Below are positions 50,660 through 62,979 of a stretch of DNA of 64,000 nucleotides, piece by piece; the first letter of the stretch is position 1, and each line of letters begins with the position of its first letter. Below the pieces are notes generated by a model. The model saw only the letters and a program-made list of their open reading frames with translations. It had not been told where the DNA came from and made no database searches. This DNA comes from Pseudoips prasinana. Lineage: Eukaryota; Arthropoda; Insecta; Lepidoptera; Nolidae. The position numbers and the translations under genes were made by a program. The stretch covers positions 3,856,713 through 3,920,712 of the forward strand of contig OX621240.1 in the NCBI GenBank assembly GCA_951640165.1, written 5' to 3'.

Positions 50660-53435
50660 ATTTGGTCCCAGGTATGACCTTAAACTGCCTCTATCGGGGG
50701 CTCTAGAATCAAAGGATTCATCAGAGGCCCACGATAGAATAATTACTATCAGTACAGGATAGTAACTTAGAGCGGCGGCGGAAGAGTAGGCATAATTATG
50801 CATACCAACGGCGGCGCTCAGAGGCCGAGTTAGCTGGCTTACTGTACGCTCACCGAGACGCAGGGGGCGAGCACACGTGAGCTATTAGTCCAAACCAGGG
50901 AGCATACCTGAAATAAAACCCCGATCCAAGGTGTAATCCGACCCGTGCCGAGGGATCAATGGCCAGAGGGTATTCTGGTCGATAACGGAGGGTGTCTATG
51001 TTGGCGGTCATAGGACACAGCATGGATCCGCCTTACTTTCGTATAGGGCTCTGCGAGGGTGGACGTTTAGTCCCTAATACTCGTGGAAACGCAATGGAGA
51101 TAAGAAATTTTAATACTTCAAATGGCGGCGACGTAGTCCGCCACCCGTCACGTCTCGTTACCCGGAGAGGCGAAAAGTGGCCAACGGAAAGCCGTTTTGC
51201 TACGTTGAATGTAGGAGGAGGAATAGAAGGTAAGTTGGACGAAGTATGTCCGCTGATGAGTGAAAAACGGATCGATGTATTGTGTGTGAATGAGACGAAG
51301 CGGAAAGGATGTGATACTACAAAACACGGACTTTACACGGCATATTGGTCAGGAGTACCGAATACCACCAGAGCTTGCCAGGGTGTGGGTCTCATTCTTT
51401 CCACAAGTATGTCTGAATGTGTGACTGAGTTCGAATGCGTGAATGCAAGAATTATTTGGTTGAGAATGAAAGTCAGTATGACCCGTATCTTGCTAGTAGG
51501 GGTGTACGCTCCTGTAGATATGGGTGCAGTTGTGTCACAGCGAGAACAAGAGGAAAGAAAGGCATTCTGGGAGACCTTGGCAGATGTGTTACGAATAAGT
51601 CAGTATAATGAAAGAGAATGTTAGGTGATTTTATTGGTTGGGTTGGGGTAAAGCGTGATGGTTTTGAAAGAGTTCTAGGTCAATTCGGTGATGAGAGTGA
51701 GAATGAGAATGGGAATAGTCTGCTTGAGATATGTCTGGAATGGGGTCTTTGTGTTACAAATACTATGTTTGAACATAAAAGAATCCATACGTTTACACGG
51801 GAGAGAAAAAATGAGAGAAAGAGTATGATTGACTTTGTGATTGTAGATGAAAGATTGAGAAAGAATGTTCTAGACACAAGAGTCTATCGTGGGACCGCAA
51901 TCCATACAGACCACTTTCTGGTGATGAGCCGAATAAGTGGTCTGTTCAAAGGATGGCGCCACCGAATCCCTAAGACTAAGAGTGTACTAGAGAGAATAAA
52001 AGTAGAGAAACTGCAAGAGGCAGGAGTGGCAGATGAGTACAAAAGTAAGTTGATTGATAAGTTTGAGGGATCTGAAGACATAAGAGAAGTAGAAGAGCTA
52101 TGGAAGTCAGTCAAAGAAGGTGTAGTGAGTGTAGCTAGTGAAGTATGTGGTGTAATAAAGAGGAGAAGAGGAAGAAAGATGAAGAATATTTGGTGGGATA
52201 AAAGTGTACAAAAAGTTGTATGTGAAAAGAAGAAAGCGTGGTCAGATTGGCTAGCCACCAGAGCAAACCAACGAATGCATAAGGCGACGAATGAAGATAT
52301 AGAAAGAGCCTGGAATGACTATAAAAGGATGAAAGGAATAGTAAAGAACGTGGTGAATGAAAAGAAAAATGAACAAAAGGATAATTTTGATAGAAATCCG
52401 GAAATCCTTTAGATCAGTAAGAGGCATAACCCAAATCTCAGAACTGAACTCCATCCGAGACCAAGATGGATATATAGTGAAAGTGGAAGAATGCGTGTTA
52501 AAACGTTGGAAGGAGTATTTTGAGAGTTTGTATGATAGAAGTGTAACAGAGAGTGGATGGGTTCATTAGGCATAAACAAAAATAATTGTAAGGATGAAAT
52601 TGGAATGGATGAGATTGTGAAAGCTATTAAGAGTATGAAATCGGGTAAATCACCAGGGTATGACAGGATAACTTCCGAGATGCTGAAGGCTGGACATGGC
52701 GTCATAGCGAGTCAGCTGTGCAGCCTTTTCAATTTGTGCTATAACACCGGCCAAGTGCCAAGTGATTGGTGCAAGGCTGTCATCGTACCTCTTTACAAAG
52801 GAAAATTGAAATTTGTTTACGAGAGATGGGAAATATGAGAAAGATATGGTTAGAAGAGTAAATGCGGGGAACAGAGTGAATGGGGCACTACACGCCTTTA
52901 TGAGTAGCCGACAAGTCTCAAAGAAGGCTCGACTGGCCGTGCACGATGGAGTGTTAGTGCCAACTTTAATGTATGGAAGTGAAAGTTGGGTATGGCAGAA
53001 AAAGAATGTAAGTAAAATAAATGCAGTGGAAATGAGAGCACTGAGAAGTATGTGTGGTGTGACTTTGAGAGATAGAATTCGAAATACTGATGTAAGAGAG
53101 CGTTGTGGTGTGAAAGAGGATGTAGTCACAAAGATTGAAAAAGGTATGCTGAGATGGTTTGGCCATTTAGAAAGGATGAATGAAAGAAGACTGACAAAAG
53201 AAGTATACCTGGCCTGTGTGAATGGTACAACCGGAAGGGGAAGACCTCGTAGAACATTCTCTGATCAAATTGGAGACGTACTTAGGAAAGGTCAGGTCAG
53301 AAGTACCCTAAACCGGCGAGCATGTATGAAGAATATAATGTCAGTAAACGAAGCGAAAGAGGTGTGCAAGGATCGTGACAAATGGAAGTCCGTTGTCTCT
53401 GCCTACCCCTCTGGGAGACAGGCGTGAGTCTATGT
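50660..53435 (+). mobile_element. Defective RTE-type non-LTR retrotransposon
   Basis: 5' leader from about 50660, endonuclease, N-terminal RT and C-terminal RT pieces in order, ending 'gggagacaggcgtgagtc'. The core catalytic RT block is missing, so it cannot be autonomous. Confidence 0.8.
50992..53427 (+). pseudogene. RTE endonuclease-reverse transcriptase remnant
   Basis: Open pieces 50992-51624, 51618-52412, 52357-52569, 52557-52838 and 52813-53427 in changing frames. Endonuclease motifs: 'VLCVNETKRKG', 'LLVGVYAP', 'MLGDFIGWVG', 'HTDHFLVM'. Early RT: 'MKSGKSPGYDRITSEMLK' and 'CKAVIVPLYKGK'. The sequence then jumps within about 15 bases to a segment after the catalytic site ('YGSESWVWQ', '[10 protein letters not shown]'-like, '[11 protein letters not shown]'). 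The YADD block between them has been deleted. Confidence 0.8.
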
Positions 53436-54390
53436 ATGTATAAATGTATTTGACTACTTCATTTTGTAAATATAAGTTAAAGCATTCGCTACTACAGTTC
53501 TGTTAACTACGAGTTTTACTCACGATAAACCTCTCCTTAATTTATAATTTGATCTTTGGCAGAGGTTTATCCAGAGAGCCTATATAGCTGAAAATCACAA
53601 TCCATCGTGGCCTATACTCACTAAATATTCATTTGATTAAAAACTTCTTGAATGTAACTTAGTACAGTCAATAATATAATATTGCACAAACACAATACAC
53701 AATTGGTTAATTTACATAGATGTCTACTGTCGGTTCATATTCATATAATTGAAGTAGTATACTGTAATAGAAAAGTTTATAGATTCTATAAACGGAGTTT
53801 GTTACATTCACAGAGTACATTTGGTTACATTCAAAGACTACTATTTTGTATACGCAACTACTATTTTGTTAAGCAAACAAGCTATTTTTGTATTCATTTG
53901 CGAAAACATATAATTGGTAATTAGTTGTAATAACCTGTTTCTTATCATAAGATGTTAATACTGTTTGTTTTCCTAATAAAATAAAATAAAATAAAAAAAT
54001 AAAATACTGGTTACATTCTCTTTGGATGTCGAGTTTGACTGCCTTGTGGTTGAAGTTTTATTTGTAGATTTACATAGTTCAAAGTGGTTGAAATAAATTA
54101 GTTCTGAGTTTTGCTTCGTTGTATGGGATATTTGTATAATAGCCAATAAATGTGTTAAAATACACATAGAAAAAATTTCAAAAATACTTGCAAGTACTAA
54201 ATGAGTGTATTATTTCATGAAGCCAGTTTTTTGTAGGTATGTACTCGTGGGTTTATTTTTAAATTAATCGCCCTTCCTCCTCCACTGCTGGAGTAAAAGG
54301 AAACAGTGGCGTGCTATTGTTTGGTGGAGTATGTGTCACATGCTTTTCTATTCATTTATCTCGAATACTTACCTGGATTTCGTCTATAGT
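53436..54390. other. Unassigned intergenic DNA
   Basis: AT-rich. The plus frame at 53682-53924 has no family resemblance. (AAATA)n run at about 53980-54005. Confidence 0.35.
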
Positions 54391-54394
54391 TTGC

Positions 54395-54690
54395 TGTGAG
54401 GGTATTATAATAATAATCTTGGGGCAACTTCACTCTGTGATCCGAAACTAAACAGAGCCTGTAGTTTGGTACAAAGGCAACTGATAAACATACAATACTC
54501 TTTATTGAACACTAAATTAATTACAAAAATAGAAGCATAATAATGTACAAAGGGCGGTTTTATAGTTATATTTCTTACAGACTACCTTAATATGAAACAT
54601 AATTATATATTTCTAAATACATACATATCCATCAGATATCTGGTTGCCATAGTACAGGCTCCGCCTAGTTTGGGATCAGATGTTTCCGAT
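54395..54690. repeat. SINE tail fragments
   Basis: 'aaactaaacagagcctgtag' (54448) and 'ggctccgcctagtttggg' (54657) are tail words of the 10745 SINE family in opposite senses. Confidence 0.45.
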
Positions 54691-54699
54691 ATTTATTCA

Positions 54700-55250
54700 A
54701 TCAATCAATCAATCAAATCATTTATTGCTGAACATAGGTAGGTACAATATAAGATGACAAATAAAGGCGCTTAGTTCACTATGTTCTGCCTGATGTGGCA
54801 TGCAAAGTATTACATTATTATTACATAAAAGTTAATGTCACTAAATATCTTATTAAAGTATGTTATTAGCATTATGTCATGTATTACACTTAATATTAGT
54901 TTACAATAGAATTCAACATCATAACTTAAATCGGACTTACAAAGCATTCACCTAAATTTCTAAATTATCAGTCAAGTACTCTTTTATAGAGTAGTATGCC
55001 TTATTTATTAATAATTCAAGAAATTTCTTTCTGTATTTTGTGATAAGATCTTCTAATATAATGTTTTTTGGCAATTTATTGTAAATTTTTGGGGCCATAC
55101 CCAAGAAATTTTTATTATACACGGTCTTTTTGTGTGGTCGGAATCTAATTTTATTTTTGTGTCGTTTGCTGTTTAGTGTGTCAAATAGATGGAAGTTGAT
55201 TTTCACAAACATTGATACCTCGTATATGTAAAGACAAGATAATGTCAATA
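54700..55250 (-). pseudogene. LINE 3' fragment (RT C-terminus)
   Basis: Minus frame 55248-54952 reads 'VYNKNFLGMAPKIYNKLPKN' and 'KAYYSIKEYL', as at the end of CR1/Jockey-group RTs (compare 'TVYNKLPVSI' and 'SFYSIDEFI' in the LINE at 60164). The 3' tail follows at 54720 ('aatcatttattgctgaac'). Confidence 0.65.
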
Positions 55251-55319
55251 CACGAAGACTTTTAAATAGTGGTTTACAACTATCAGTGCTTTGTAGACAG
55301 TAGACGGTTATTAATTATA

Positions 55320-55990
55320 GATTACACCCAGGTAGAACAAATAATCATCACACCCTTTATCATGGCAGTCAGGGTCACCTATAGATGTACATGATGACTC
55401 ATCTTCTTAGATTTACTGAAGGTAGTTTTTTTAATTGGTATTTACAAAAATGTAGCTTGCATCTGCAAGCCATTTCCTGTATTACCAACCTTCATTTAAA
55501 TTTTCATGCAGATTGGTCTGATAGTTGAGGCTTGAGATGAGGAAACAAACTAGTATCACACACACGGATATGTAATCTCACACAATCACCCACCCCATGA
55601 ACATACACACACATAAAATACATTCTTATTTCGTTCAATTTTATTGTTAAGTATAGTTTAAATGTCTGCTATAATATATATATATTAATTTACTTAATTG
55701 TCCAATGTTTACCTGGTTCCTGCAATACAAGTCTCGAACTTAGTGCAGGAACCAATGTCAATTGCTTAGTGTAATAAATGATATTTGTTAATAAATAAAT
55801 AAATTAAATAATTAAAAACTAAGTATACATTCTGAATTATAGTATTAGTATGGATTCTTATCACAGCTTTAACCACCCTTTAAACTTTTGGGCACTCTGC
55901 ACTTAAAGACTACCCACTGACCCCATAGGTAACAATAATGATAATTTTTTTTTATCATTAAGTGTTTATCACTCTAGCAGCTAGTAAGCT
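55320..55990. other. Unassigned intergenic DNA
   Basis: Short TATA-rich runs and a small hairpin around 'ttcctgcaatacaagtctcg'; nothing else supported. Confidence 0.35.
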
Positions 55991-56039
55991 GATGCATGTG
56001 TTTTTGTTTGCAATTTGGAAAATTTGTCAAGTCTGTTTT

Positions 56040-56410
56040 TGAAGCATTGAGTGCCTTTATGACAGTTTCAGGAAGTTTATTCCACTCATTGACCACACAC
56101 TTTGCAGGAAGTGTTTTAGTGGATTTCTTTTGTGCGGTATTCTGCTTAATTTTAGGTAGTGTCCTCTCAGATATTGATTATCACTTAAAGTAAACAAGTC
56201 CCTAATTCCTGCTACATCGTAGGACCCAGGCAAAATTTTGTGGGTTTCAATGAGACTTCCCCTCTGTCTGCGTTTTTCGAGACAAGTGAGGCCTAGGTCT
56301 ATTAATCGTTCCTCATATGGTTTGTTTGTATGTATTTTAATGTCTGTATAAATCTTTTTAATGGATGATTGTAGCACTGAAAAGGTTAATATGTGCCTTA
56401 ACATTCTTAG
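56040..56410 (-). pseudogene. CR1-type LINE 3' fragment
   Basis: Minus frame reads 'PYEERLIDLGLTCLEKRRQR' and 'RGSLIETHKIL', collinear with 'SYEERLEALKLSTLKERRER' of the CR1 element at 24494-27276. 5'-truncated. Confidence 0.75.
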
Positions 56411-56494
56411 CCGGCTGCTACTACCTTATTTCTCATATGGGCAACCATGTTGTGAGTCGTTCAGACCTCCAGTAGGCTTCTTATATATTACACA

Positions 56495-56775
56495 CTTGTA
56501 GGTTCTGGACATTAAAACTCCAAGATATATTCCACACACAATATTTAATTGAACAGAGTAACATTCTCATCTACCATGCCTCTTTAATAATTCTCCTACC
56601 CTATTTATATATCAGTGACAACCATTTGAAAGTCTAATATTGATTATTAATAGTTTTAAGATGCAAAATTATTATAGTAATTAATAAAATGATAATCACA
56701 TAATGATAATAAATGATAATCACAACATAGCAGCTATGTCATAACCTTTGCGCGGCTATTGAGTACTTGATAACA
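56495..56775 (-). mobile_element. Truncated copy of the 8442-8934 MITE interior
   Basis: 'acaaccatttgaaagtctaa', 'gtaattaataaa' and 'cgcggctattgagtacttga' are complements of 8500-8800. Terminal inverted repeats are absent. Confidence 0.6.
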
Positions 56776-57059
56776 TATATGATTTATCACCTTTTCTATA
56801 TTTTGACTACATTTTAAGCATGCTGTTGTTAGCATGGAAGCACTCAAAAATCTTATCACTTAGTTGTTCTTTAAACTAAATGTGCACCTGTAAGCTACTT
56901 ACCTGCTAAATTTCAGCTTCATGAACACAACATCTTGAAACTAAATAAATTTTAACCTGCCTTGAGGACTGGACGATATGATGTACTGTCTAATGTGCGA
57001 GTATAAATCTGAATATATAATAGCAAAATATCTGTCAGACTGGCATGTTGATACAGGAC

Positions 57060-57215
57060 CAACATGCCAGGTTTGGACTGTGATAAGCAGGAGGATTGTG
57101 GGTTTGATCCCCACTCATGGCAAATGTTTGTGTGATTATTTGTTGTGTCTTGGTGTAATTTATCTAGTATCAATGACAGCCGTGCTAGCTACAGTGACAT
57201 AGCTATGTGGTTTCC
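57060..57215 (+). mobile_element. Decayed SINE
   Basis: Box B-like 'gggtttgatccccac' with the downstream 'atggcaaatgtttgtgtgat' body; box A degenerate. Confidence 0.45.
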
Positions 57216-57229
57216 GGCTAGAGGGTGGA

Positions 57230-57671
57230 GGGGATTACGACAATAGGCAATCAGAGGTAATCATGAAAATGTAAAGACCTAAATTTTTTTATGGTAAATT
57301 TATGTACTTAAATCATATCATAAAATCTAATATTTTAATCTATTCCTCATGTCTAATCACACTCGATTTCGGTCCCCTCCAGACAATTAAATTTGTGATT
57401 CCTTAATACTGATTTTTGATGGTTACACATCGCATTGTGAATATTGGATATGTTACAATTACTTATATTAGCAGCCGACAATATTAGCTAGGTACATTCC
57501 TGACTTATCAAGACAAGGTCGATCAGCCAGAGGGTGGAGGGGATTATGACAATAGGCAATCAGAGGTAATCATGAAAATGTAAAGACCTAAATTTAATTA
57601 TGGTAAATTTATGTTCTTAAATCATATCATAAAATCTAATATTTTAATCTATTCCTCATGTCTAATCACAC
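57230..57671. repeat. Direct duplication of about 140 bp
   Basis: 57230-57362 and 57530-57671 are almost identical ('gacaataggcaatcagaggt', 'ctattcctcatgtctaatca'). The sequence between them (57381-57524) recurs at 58461-58597 ('attggatatgttacaattac'). Confidence 0.75.
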
Positions 57672-59094
57672 CAAACCCAAAAATTCAATAAAATTCAAAA
57701 TTCACATTTAGTATCTGATCTACAGATTTGTTTGATATGTTTTTCATTTGTTTATGTCAGTGAACCCATTTTTTTTGCTTCCTATTTATTCTTTCTATCT
57801 GCGATCAGCCTCACAGCTATAATCAGATCTTGTGTTTGTTTTGAGAGCTTTTATGAGATTAGCACATCCTGTGATGTGATCTCTCTTATTCAGATTATGA
57901 TTTAGCAAACATTATTTGCTAGATGTTGTAGAGGTTGTAGGCCTCTATTGTCTGGTGAAGCAGTGAAAGCCTCTTAGGCTAACTGTAAAAGTAAAAAAAA
58001 CTAATAATTTTTTAAAGTGGGTCAATTAGTTGGTTGGTTTGTTTATTGGCTACCTCTGTATTTCTAATTTAGAAATTTTAGACTGAAATCTTAATATCAG
58101 TTAAAATATGGGATCACAATCACCCCGTAAAATGTATTGGTTTTCCCAGCATGAAGTTCCTCATAGGAGTATTATTTTCATTAATCTCAAAACTAGTAAC
58201 CCAGAAATCGCCCGAATGGGATCGAAACAGCTGTCTCAACCAATCCACGGTAGGGACTCTCCCTCTAAGCTTGTGAATGTTATACACCAGTAGATCAATT
58301 TATAAATTCCGCTTCTAATATCCTTTAGAAGTATGTAGATGCCATGTGTCAGTATTTATTCTGGAAACAGAGCCGGAAGTATAGCATCATTCCTCCTAGC
58401 TTTACGGCAGAGTCTTGACCCCGTGTTCTAGAAGGGGCTGGTTCGATTTGTGTCACCCTCAGACAACTAAATTTGTGATTCCCTAATTTTGATCTTTAAT
58501 GGCACTGTGAATATTGGATATGTTACAATTACTTCTAATAGCTGGCTACAATACGATTAGCTAGGTACATTCCTGACTTATCAAGACAAGGTCGAGATAC
58601 CGTGTCGGCAAATAAATGGCTTAGGCGCGTTGTTACTCACATAATCATTTTATTACTCACAATGAGGATGTATATGAACAAATGAGTTTTGTTAAATAAT
58701 TGGTGTTAGGTTTGAGTCTATCTATACATTTGGGTTATTTTTATATTATGCCTTTAATCTATGTGTTTCTATCTAACGGGCCCCTTTAGCTAAAGTGATG
58801 AGAGCTATTAGCTTGCTCAATGTACCTGCCAAATACAACGAAGTGGTCCAATGTGCCTCCGTTGTATCCACAGAAATGACCTCTGAAGTCAATTTCCATT
58901 CAGCAGGGCCCTCCGGAGTACCTAAAAATAGTGTCCGACGAAACTTGGTCCAATGTCCCTTTCTAGTCAAGTATTGTTCTTAAAAATGTTATATGGTATA
59001 CCAGAAATTAAGTTTCAAAGTTTTGTCTAACCGCTGCAGCGGGGCCCTTTGTTATTTGAATTAACACGTGCGGAAAATGCAGACGATTCTTATG
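57672..59094. other. Intergenic DNA with one repeat
   Basis: 58461-58597 is a second copy of 57381-57524. No coding exon or other repeat border is supported in the rest. Confidence 0.4.
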
Positions 59095-59445
59095 TTTGGT
59101 CTTTGGTCTAGCGGTAGTGTCTTTAATCGCAGATAACGTGTTCCAGGGTCCAAAACCCGGGTCGGGCTAGATCAGGATATTAGGATTTTTCTATATTTAA
59201 AATAATCTCAGAAACAACCCCAAGTCTATAATATACTGCGATCTTCTAGACTCCAAGGCCCTATGCCTCGGAGAGTATATAAAGCCGTCGGTCCTGTACC
59301 TGACCTCTTTACGATCGGGTCGCTAGTCTTCCCATCGGATCATGAGAGTGATAAAATTGTTCTTGTGCACTGTACTATGTCCCGTGCAGATGCCAAGACA
59401 GACTCTCCGCCGTGGCCGAAATTCGACCAGGATCACATTATATTT
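59095..59445 (+). mobile_element. tRNA-derived SINE ('ggtctagcggtag' family)
   Basis: Near full-length: 'tttggtctagcggtagtgtc', 'aaaacccgggtcgggc', 'agccgtcggtcctgtacctg', 'ccgccgtggccgaaattcg'. Confidence 0.85.
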
Positions 59446-59797
59446 ATATCTTAATTTTGTCTTTATACTTTATTCTAAAAAGGTAGTTTTTTTAAATTCT
59501 AAGAACGTACAACCAACAACGACGAAACAGCACACTTAAAAACAATGTCTGTAGTCTTTTAAAAATATACCGCTGACTTCAACCTTTCTTTGACTTTAAC
59601 TATCACACGATTCCCTAAACATTCGCCGAACAAATAAAGAATTATCAATATCGCTTCTTAATGTAGTTTAGCACAAATAAAAACGCAAGCGAAGCCACGG
59701 CCCTAAAGCTAGTTCAAATAAATAATATATTGTATCTATAAAACTCATTAAAGTACTTTAATGAGTTTTATTCATATGTACAGTCAAGAGTCTGGTT

Positions 59798-59963
59798 AAA
59801 ATTCAGAACCTAAGGGTAGCAGAGGCCACCACTAAAATTCATAACCTAAGGGTAGTAGAGACCACCACTAAAATTCATAACCTAAGGGTAGCAGAGGCCA
59901 CCACTAAAATTCATAACCTAAGGGTAGCAGAGGCCACCACTAAAATTCATAACCTAATGGTAG
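59798..59963. repeat. 36-bp minisatellite, left block
   Basis: About 4.6 copies of a 36-bp unit ('ataacctaagggtagcagag' core). The last copy carries the variant 'aacctaatggtag'. Confidence 0.9.
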
Positions 59964-62080
59964 TCAAATAGTCATTTATTGGTAAGATTTCTTACATGTC
60001 ATGAAAATAATTATAAAAAAATATTAAATGTCTAAATAATGTCAAAATATGTCAAATAATATACTACAAACTAAATTTGAGTCAAATAAATAATAATTTT
60101 TCAATAACATAAAAAAATAGGTCACAACATAGTCAGCTAGTCAAAATCATAAATTACATATTATTATGTCAAAATATTAGATTTGAAATGTATAAATTCA
60201 TCAATGGAATAGAACGATTGCTCGATAAGCCACCGTTTTAACAGAGTTTTAAAACTCATTAAGCTTGGGGCACTTGATATGCTCACTGGTAGTTTATTAT
60301 ACACTGTGCAGCCCATAACATGAGTAGTTTTGGACGTTTTAGTGAGTGTCCTCGGTACCGACGTCAGCTTATTGCTATGCCGTGTGCAATAGGTGTGTAT
60401 CTCCCTCCGCTTGGTATAAAGATCTATGTTTACCCTAACGTACACTGCAACTTGGTACAGCACTATTGAAGGTAAAGTCATGATAGCCAATTTTTGAAAT
60501 TGTGGCCTTGCGGATACGTCTTGTGGTATATTAACTATTGCCCTTATGGCACGTTTCTGCATTCGGAATGCTCGCTCCCAGTCTGCAGCGCGTCCCCACA
60601 GCTCCGCACCATATTGGAGCAGCGAATGCACTGTAGCAAAATAACATGCGCGTACCTCTGCCACTGAAACTATTCTACGCAATCGGCCGAGGGCAAAACA
60701 TGCACTCCCCAATCTTCCGCAAATTTTATCTATATGGTTATCCCACTTGAAACACTTGTCAATCACGAACCCTAAGAATGTAGTTGTTTCAACTTGTGCA
60801 ATGCTCACTCCACTCACCGATACCGTCAGAGGTCTTTGTGACCGGCCTGACAGTACGAAGTGAATAAAATGAGTTTTTGCTACGTTGAGAACAAGTCCAT
60901 TGATACGGAACCACTTGCCAAGCTGGGCAGCTGCTTTATTAAGCTTTTCCTCTAAAAGGTCCACCGTCTGCGCTACAACTACGGCCGCGACGTCATCCGC
61001 GTACATCAGTATTTCAGCTTCAGTTACGGCGTGCGGCAGATCATTTAGGAGCAACGAAAATAAAATGTTGGAGACCGACGAGCCCTGTGCCACACCTATC
61101 ATCGACTTTAATGGGTCTGATCTTTCGTTGCCCTCGCAACCCACCACCACTTGTGACCTGTCATGCAACAACTCTGTCAACAGTGCATGTGACGGGCCAT
61201 CCACTCCATAGTGCTGTAATTTTACAGCAATCACAGCGCGGTCGGCCACGTCAAACGCCTTCGACAAATCACAGCATAACAAAGCCACCTGCTGTTTTTC
61301 CTCCTTGGCAGCTAGCACTTGGCGTATATGTTCACGGGTCAAAGTTGTAGTCGATCTACCTTCTCTGTACGCATGCTGCTTGTCCGTTAGGGCATCTGTA
61401 GTCGATAGAAACTTAATTAAGCGGGAACTTAGGCCGTTCTCGAATATCTTTGCTATCGTGGGAATAATCGACACTGGCCTATAGTTATCGATACAATCCT
61501 TTTTTCCCTTACCTTTAAAAAGTGGTGAAATTTTAGTATGTTTTAATGGTGCCGGAAACTCACCTTCTTGCAAACATAAATGGAAAAATCGGCAAGGACG
61601 GGTGCTAAGGGTACAGCCGCTAACCTGATGAGTTTCATGGACATAAGTGTCTTAGGACGGCTTAGGTGAGATGCGTGTAACTATGATGTCGTATACCTCA
61701 TCAGCTTTGAACGGCTGTAACCGCAGTGAACGGTCTGCCGGAAGGCTCACAGCATACAGCCCATCTCGCACATGCTGTAAATCAGCACAAAGTGCACCAC
61801 AAGCAGTTACTGCTCCAAGAAAACGGCCATTCATAGCATCCAATGCCGACTTTTTTGTGTGATACGGTTTTCCATTCACATCTTTTACAATATTAGTAAA
61901 GTCAAGGCGGGGTGAGTTATCTTTTCCTCTCTCCTTGTTCACAACAGCCCACATTGCCTTAGAAGTATTGTGAGCGTTTTTAATTAAATTTGAATAATGT
62001 CTAGATTTTGTGTTATTAATTAAATTGTCGAAATATATTTTCATGTCAGTACTAAAATTTGTAAGTATTATATTATTTGG
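59964..62080 (-). mobile_element. 5'-truncated CR1/Jockey-group LINE within a 36-bp minisatellite
   Basis: Minus-strand RT followed by a 3' region ending near 'aataaatgactatttgac' at the low-coordinate side. Blocks of the same 36-bp repeat border it on both sides. Confidence 0.75.
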
Positions 62081-62131
62081 AGTAGAGGCCACCACTAAAA
62101 GCAATAACCTAAGGGTAGCAGAAGCCACCAC
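60164..62131 (-). pseudogene. LINE reverse transcriptase, two pieces
   Basis: Piece 62131-61652 is a partial pre-RT region ('AMWAVVNKERGKDNSPRLDF', 'GAVTACGALC'); its first codons lie in the adjoining minisatellite and are not LINE. A frameshift or stop separates it from 61573-60164, which has 'NYRPVSIIPTIAKIFE', 'LCCDLSKAFDVADRAV', 'GVAQGSSVSNILFSLLLNDL', the catalytic 'LMYADDVAAVVV' and the thumb and C-terminal regions. The catalytic aspartates are present. The endonuclease is missing. Confidence 0.8.
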
Positions 62132-62308
62132 TAAACTTCATAACCTAAGGGTAGCAGAGGCCACCACTAAAATTCATAACCTAAGGGTAGCAGAGGCCAC
62201 CACTAAAATTCATAACCTAAGGGTAGCAGAGGCCACCACTAAAATTCATAACCTAAGGGTAGCAGAGGCCACTACTAAAATTCATAACCTAATGGTAGCA
62301 GAGGTCAG
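62081..62308. repeat. 36-bp minisatellite, right block
   Basis: About 6.5 copies of the same 36-bp unit. 36 is divisible by 3, so the plus strand shows an apparent 12-residue repeat ('VAEATTKIHNLR'). There is no sign it is a gene. The last copy again carries 'aacctaatggtag'. Confidence 0.9.
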
Positions 62309-62589
62309 TGAATTTGTTTTTAACTGTCTTCAATGGAACTTCAAGATATTTAATCAAGAATAGGAACTTCTTGATGAATTTTCTTGAAGCACATGAGACT
62401 TATTATGAAAAATATTTTTTTTTTTTTATTATGAAAAAGATTGGAGAATGCCTGGAGATCTGTCATACAGGTTTAGAGCCTAGTGCAGACTCCAACTCTC
62501 TCTAAAGTTCTAATTAAGCAAATATTGTTTATACATCACAATGTCATTTATATATGAACTTTTACGAGAGAAATAAACCATTTTTTTTT

Positions 62590-62718
62590 ACCTGACTGCG
62601 GTCGCAAACTCGCCTGCCAAGCGCAGTGACTACGACAAACCCCTCTAAATGGCAACGGTATAGAAGCTTTTGGGAGAGGTCTTTGTCCAGCAGTGAAAGA
62701 CTGATGATGATGATGAAT
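62590..62718 (+). repeat. LINE 3' end with (ATG)n tail
   Basis: 'cgcctgccaagcgcagtgac', 'ctttgtccagcagtgaaaga' and 'ctgatgatgatgatga'; it ends about 20 bp before the acceptor of the C10 exon. Confidence 0.6.
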
Positions 62719-62762
62719 GTTTTTCTTTATCATTGCAGGTCCTAAATGCCATACAGCCCAGT

Positions 62763-62979
62763 ATGGCCTCACCACAAAGCATCTCCGTGGACCAGATGAG
62801 GCAGATCCTCACGGAAGTCATTGATGCTCTGGAGTCCCCAGACTACGCTTCCAAGCTGGACGAAGCCAAAGAAGCAGCTGGAAATGAGATGCTGAAAATG
62901 ATGCAAATTGTGTTCCCTATGGTGGTTCAGATTGAACTGGAAACTATTAAACGACATGGTTTTAGTAATTCTAGAGAGG
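62763..62979 (+). CDS. Protein C10 homologue, first coding exon (3' part beyond window)
   Basis: Acceptor cattgcag ends at 62738; the exon then reaches ATG 62763 and runs 217 nt to a donor (gtaggt) in phase 1. It reads 'MASPQSISVDQMRQILTEVI', then 'GNEMLKMMQIVFPMVVQIEL' and 'IKRHGFSNSREG'. Protein C10 (C12orf57/GRCC10) is a small conserved protein with this helical pattern: a start on MAS, a conserved GN(D/E)M-KM and a (Y/H)GF near the exon end. Its molecular function is poorly known; the human gene is linked to brain development. About half of a typical 120-residue C10 is encoded here. An out-of-frame ATG at 62746 lies just upstream of the chosen start. Confidence 0.85.

Noticed and set aside
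52650..53129. 159-codon minus-strand frame
   Set aside because: Antisense shadow of the RTE coding region.
62010..62363. Open frame with a 12-residue repeat
   Set aside because: It is produced by the 36-bp minisatellite (36 is divisible by 3) and starts inside the LINE; no splice or start context supports a gene.
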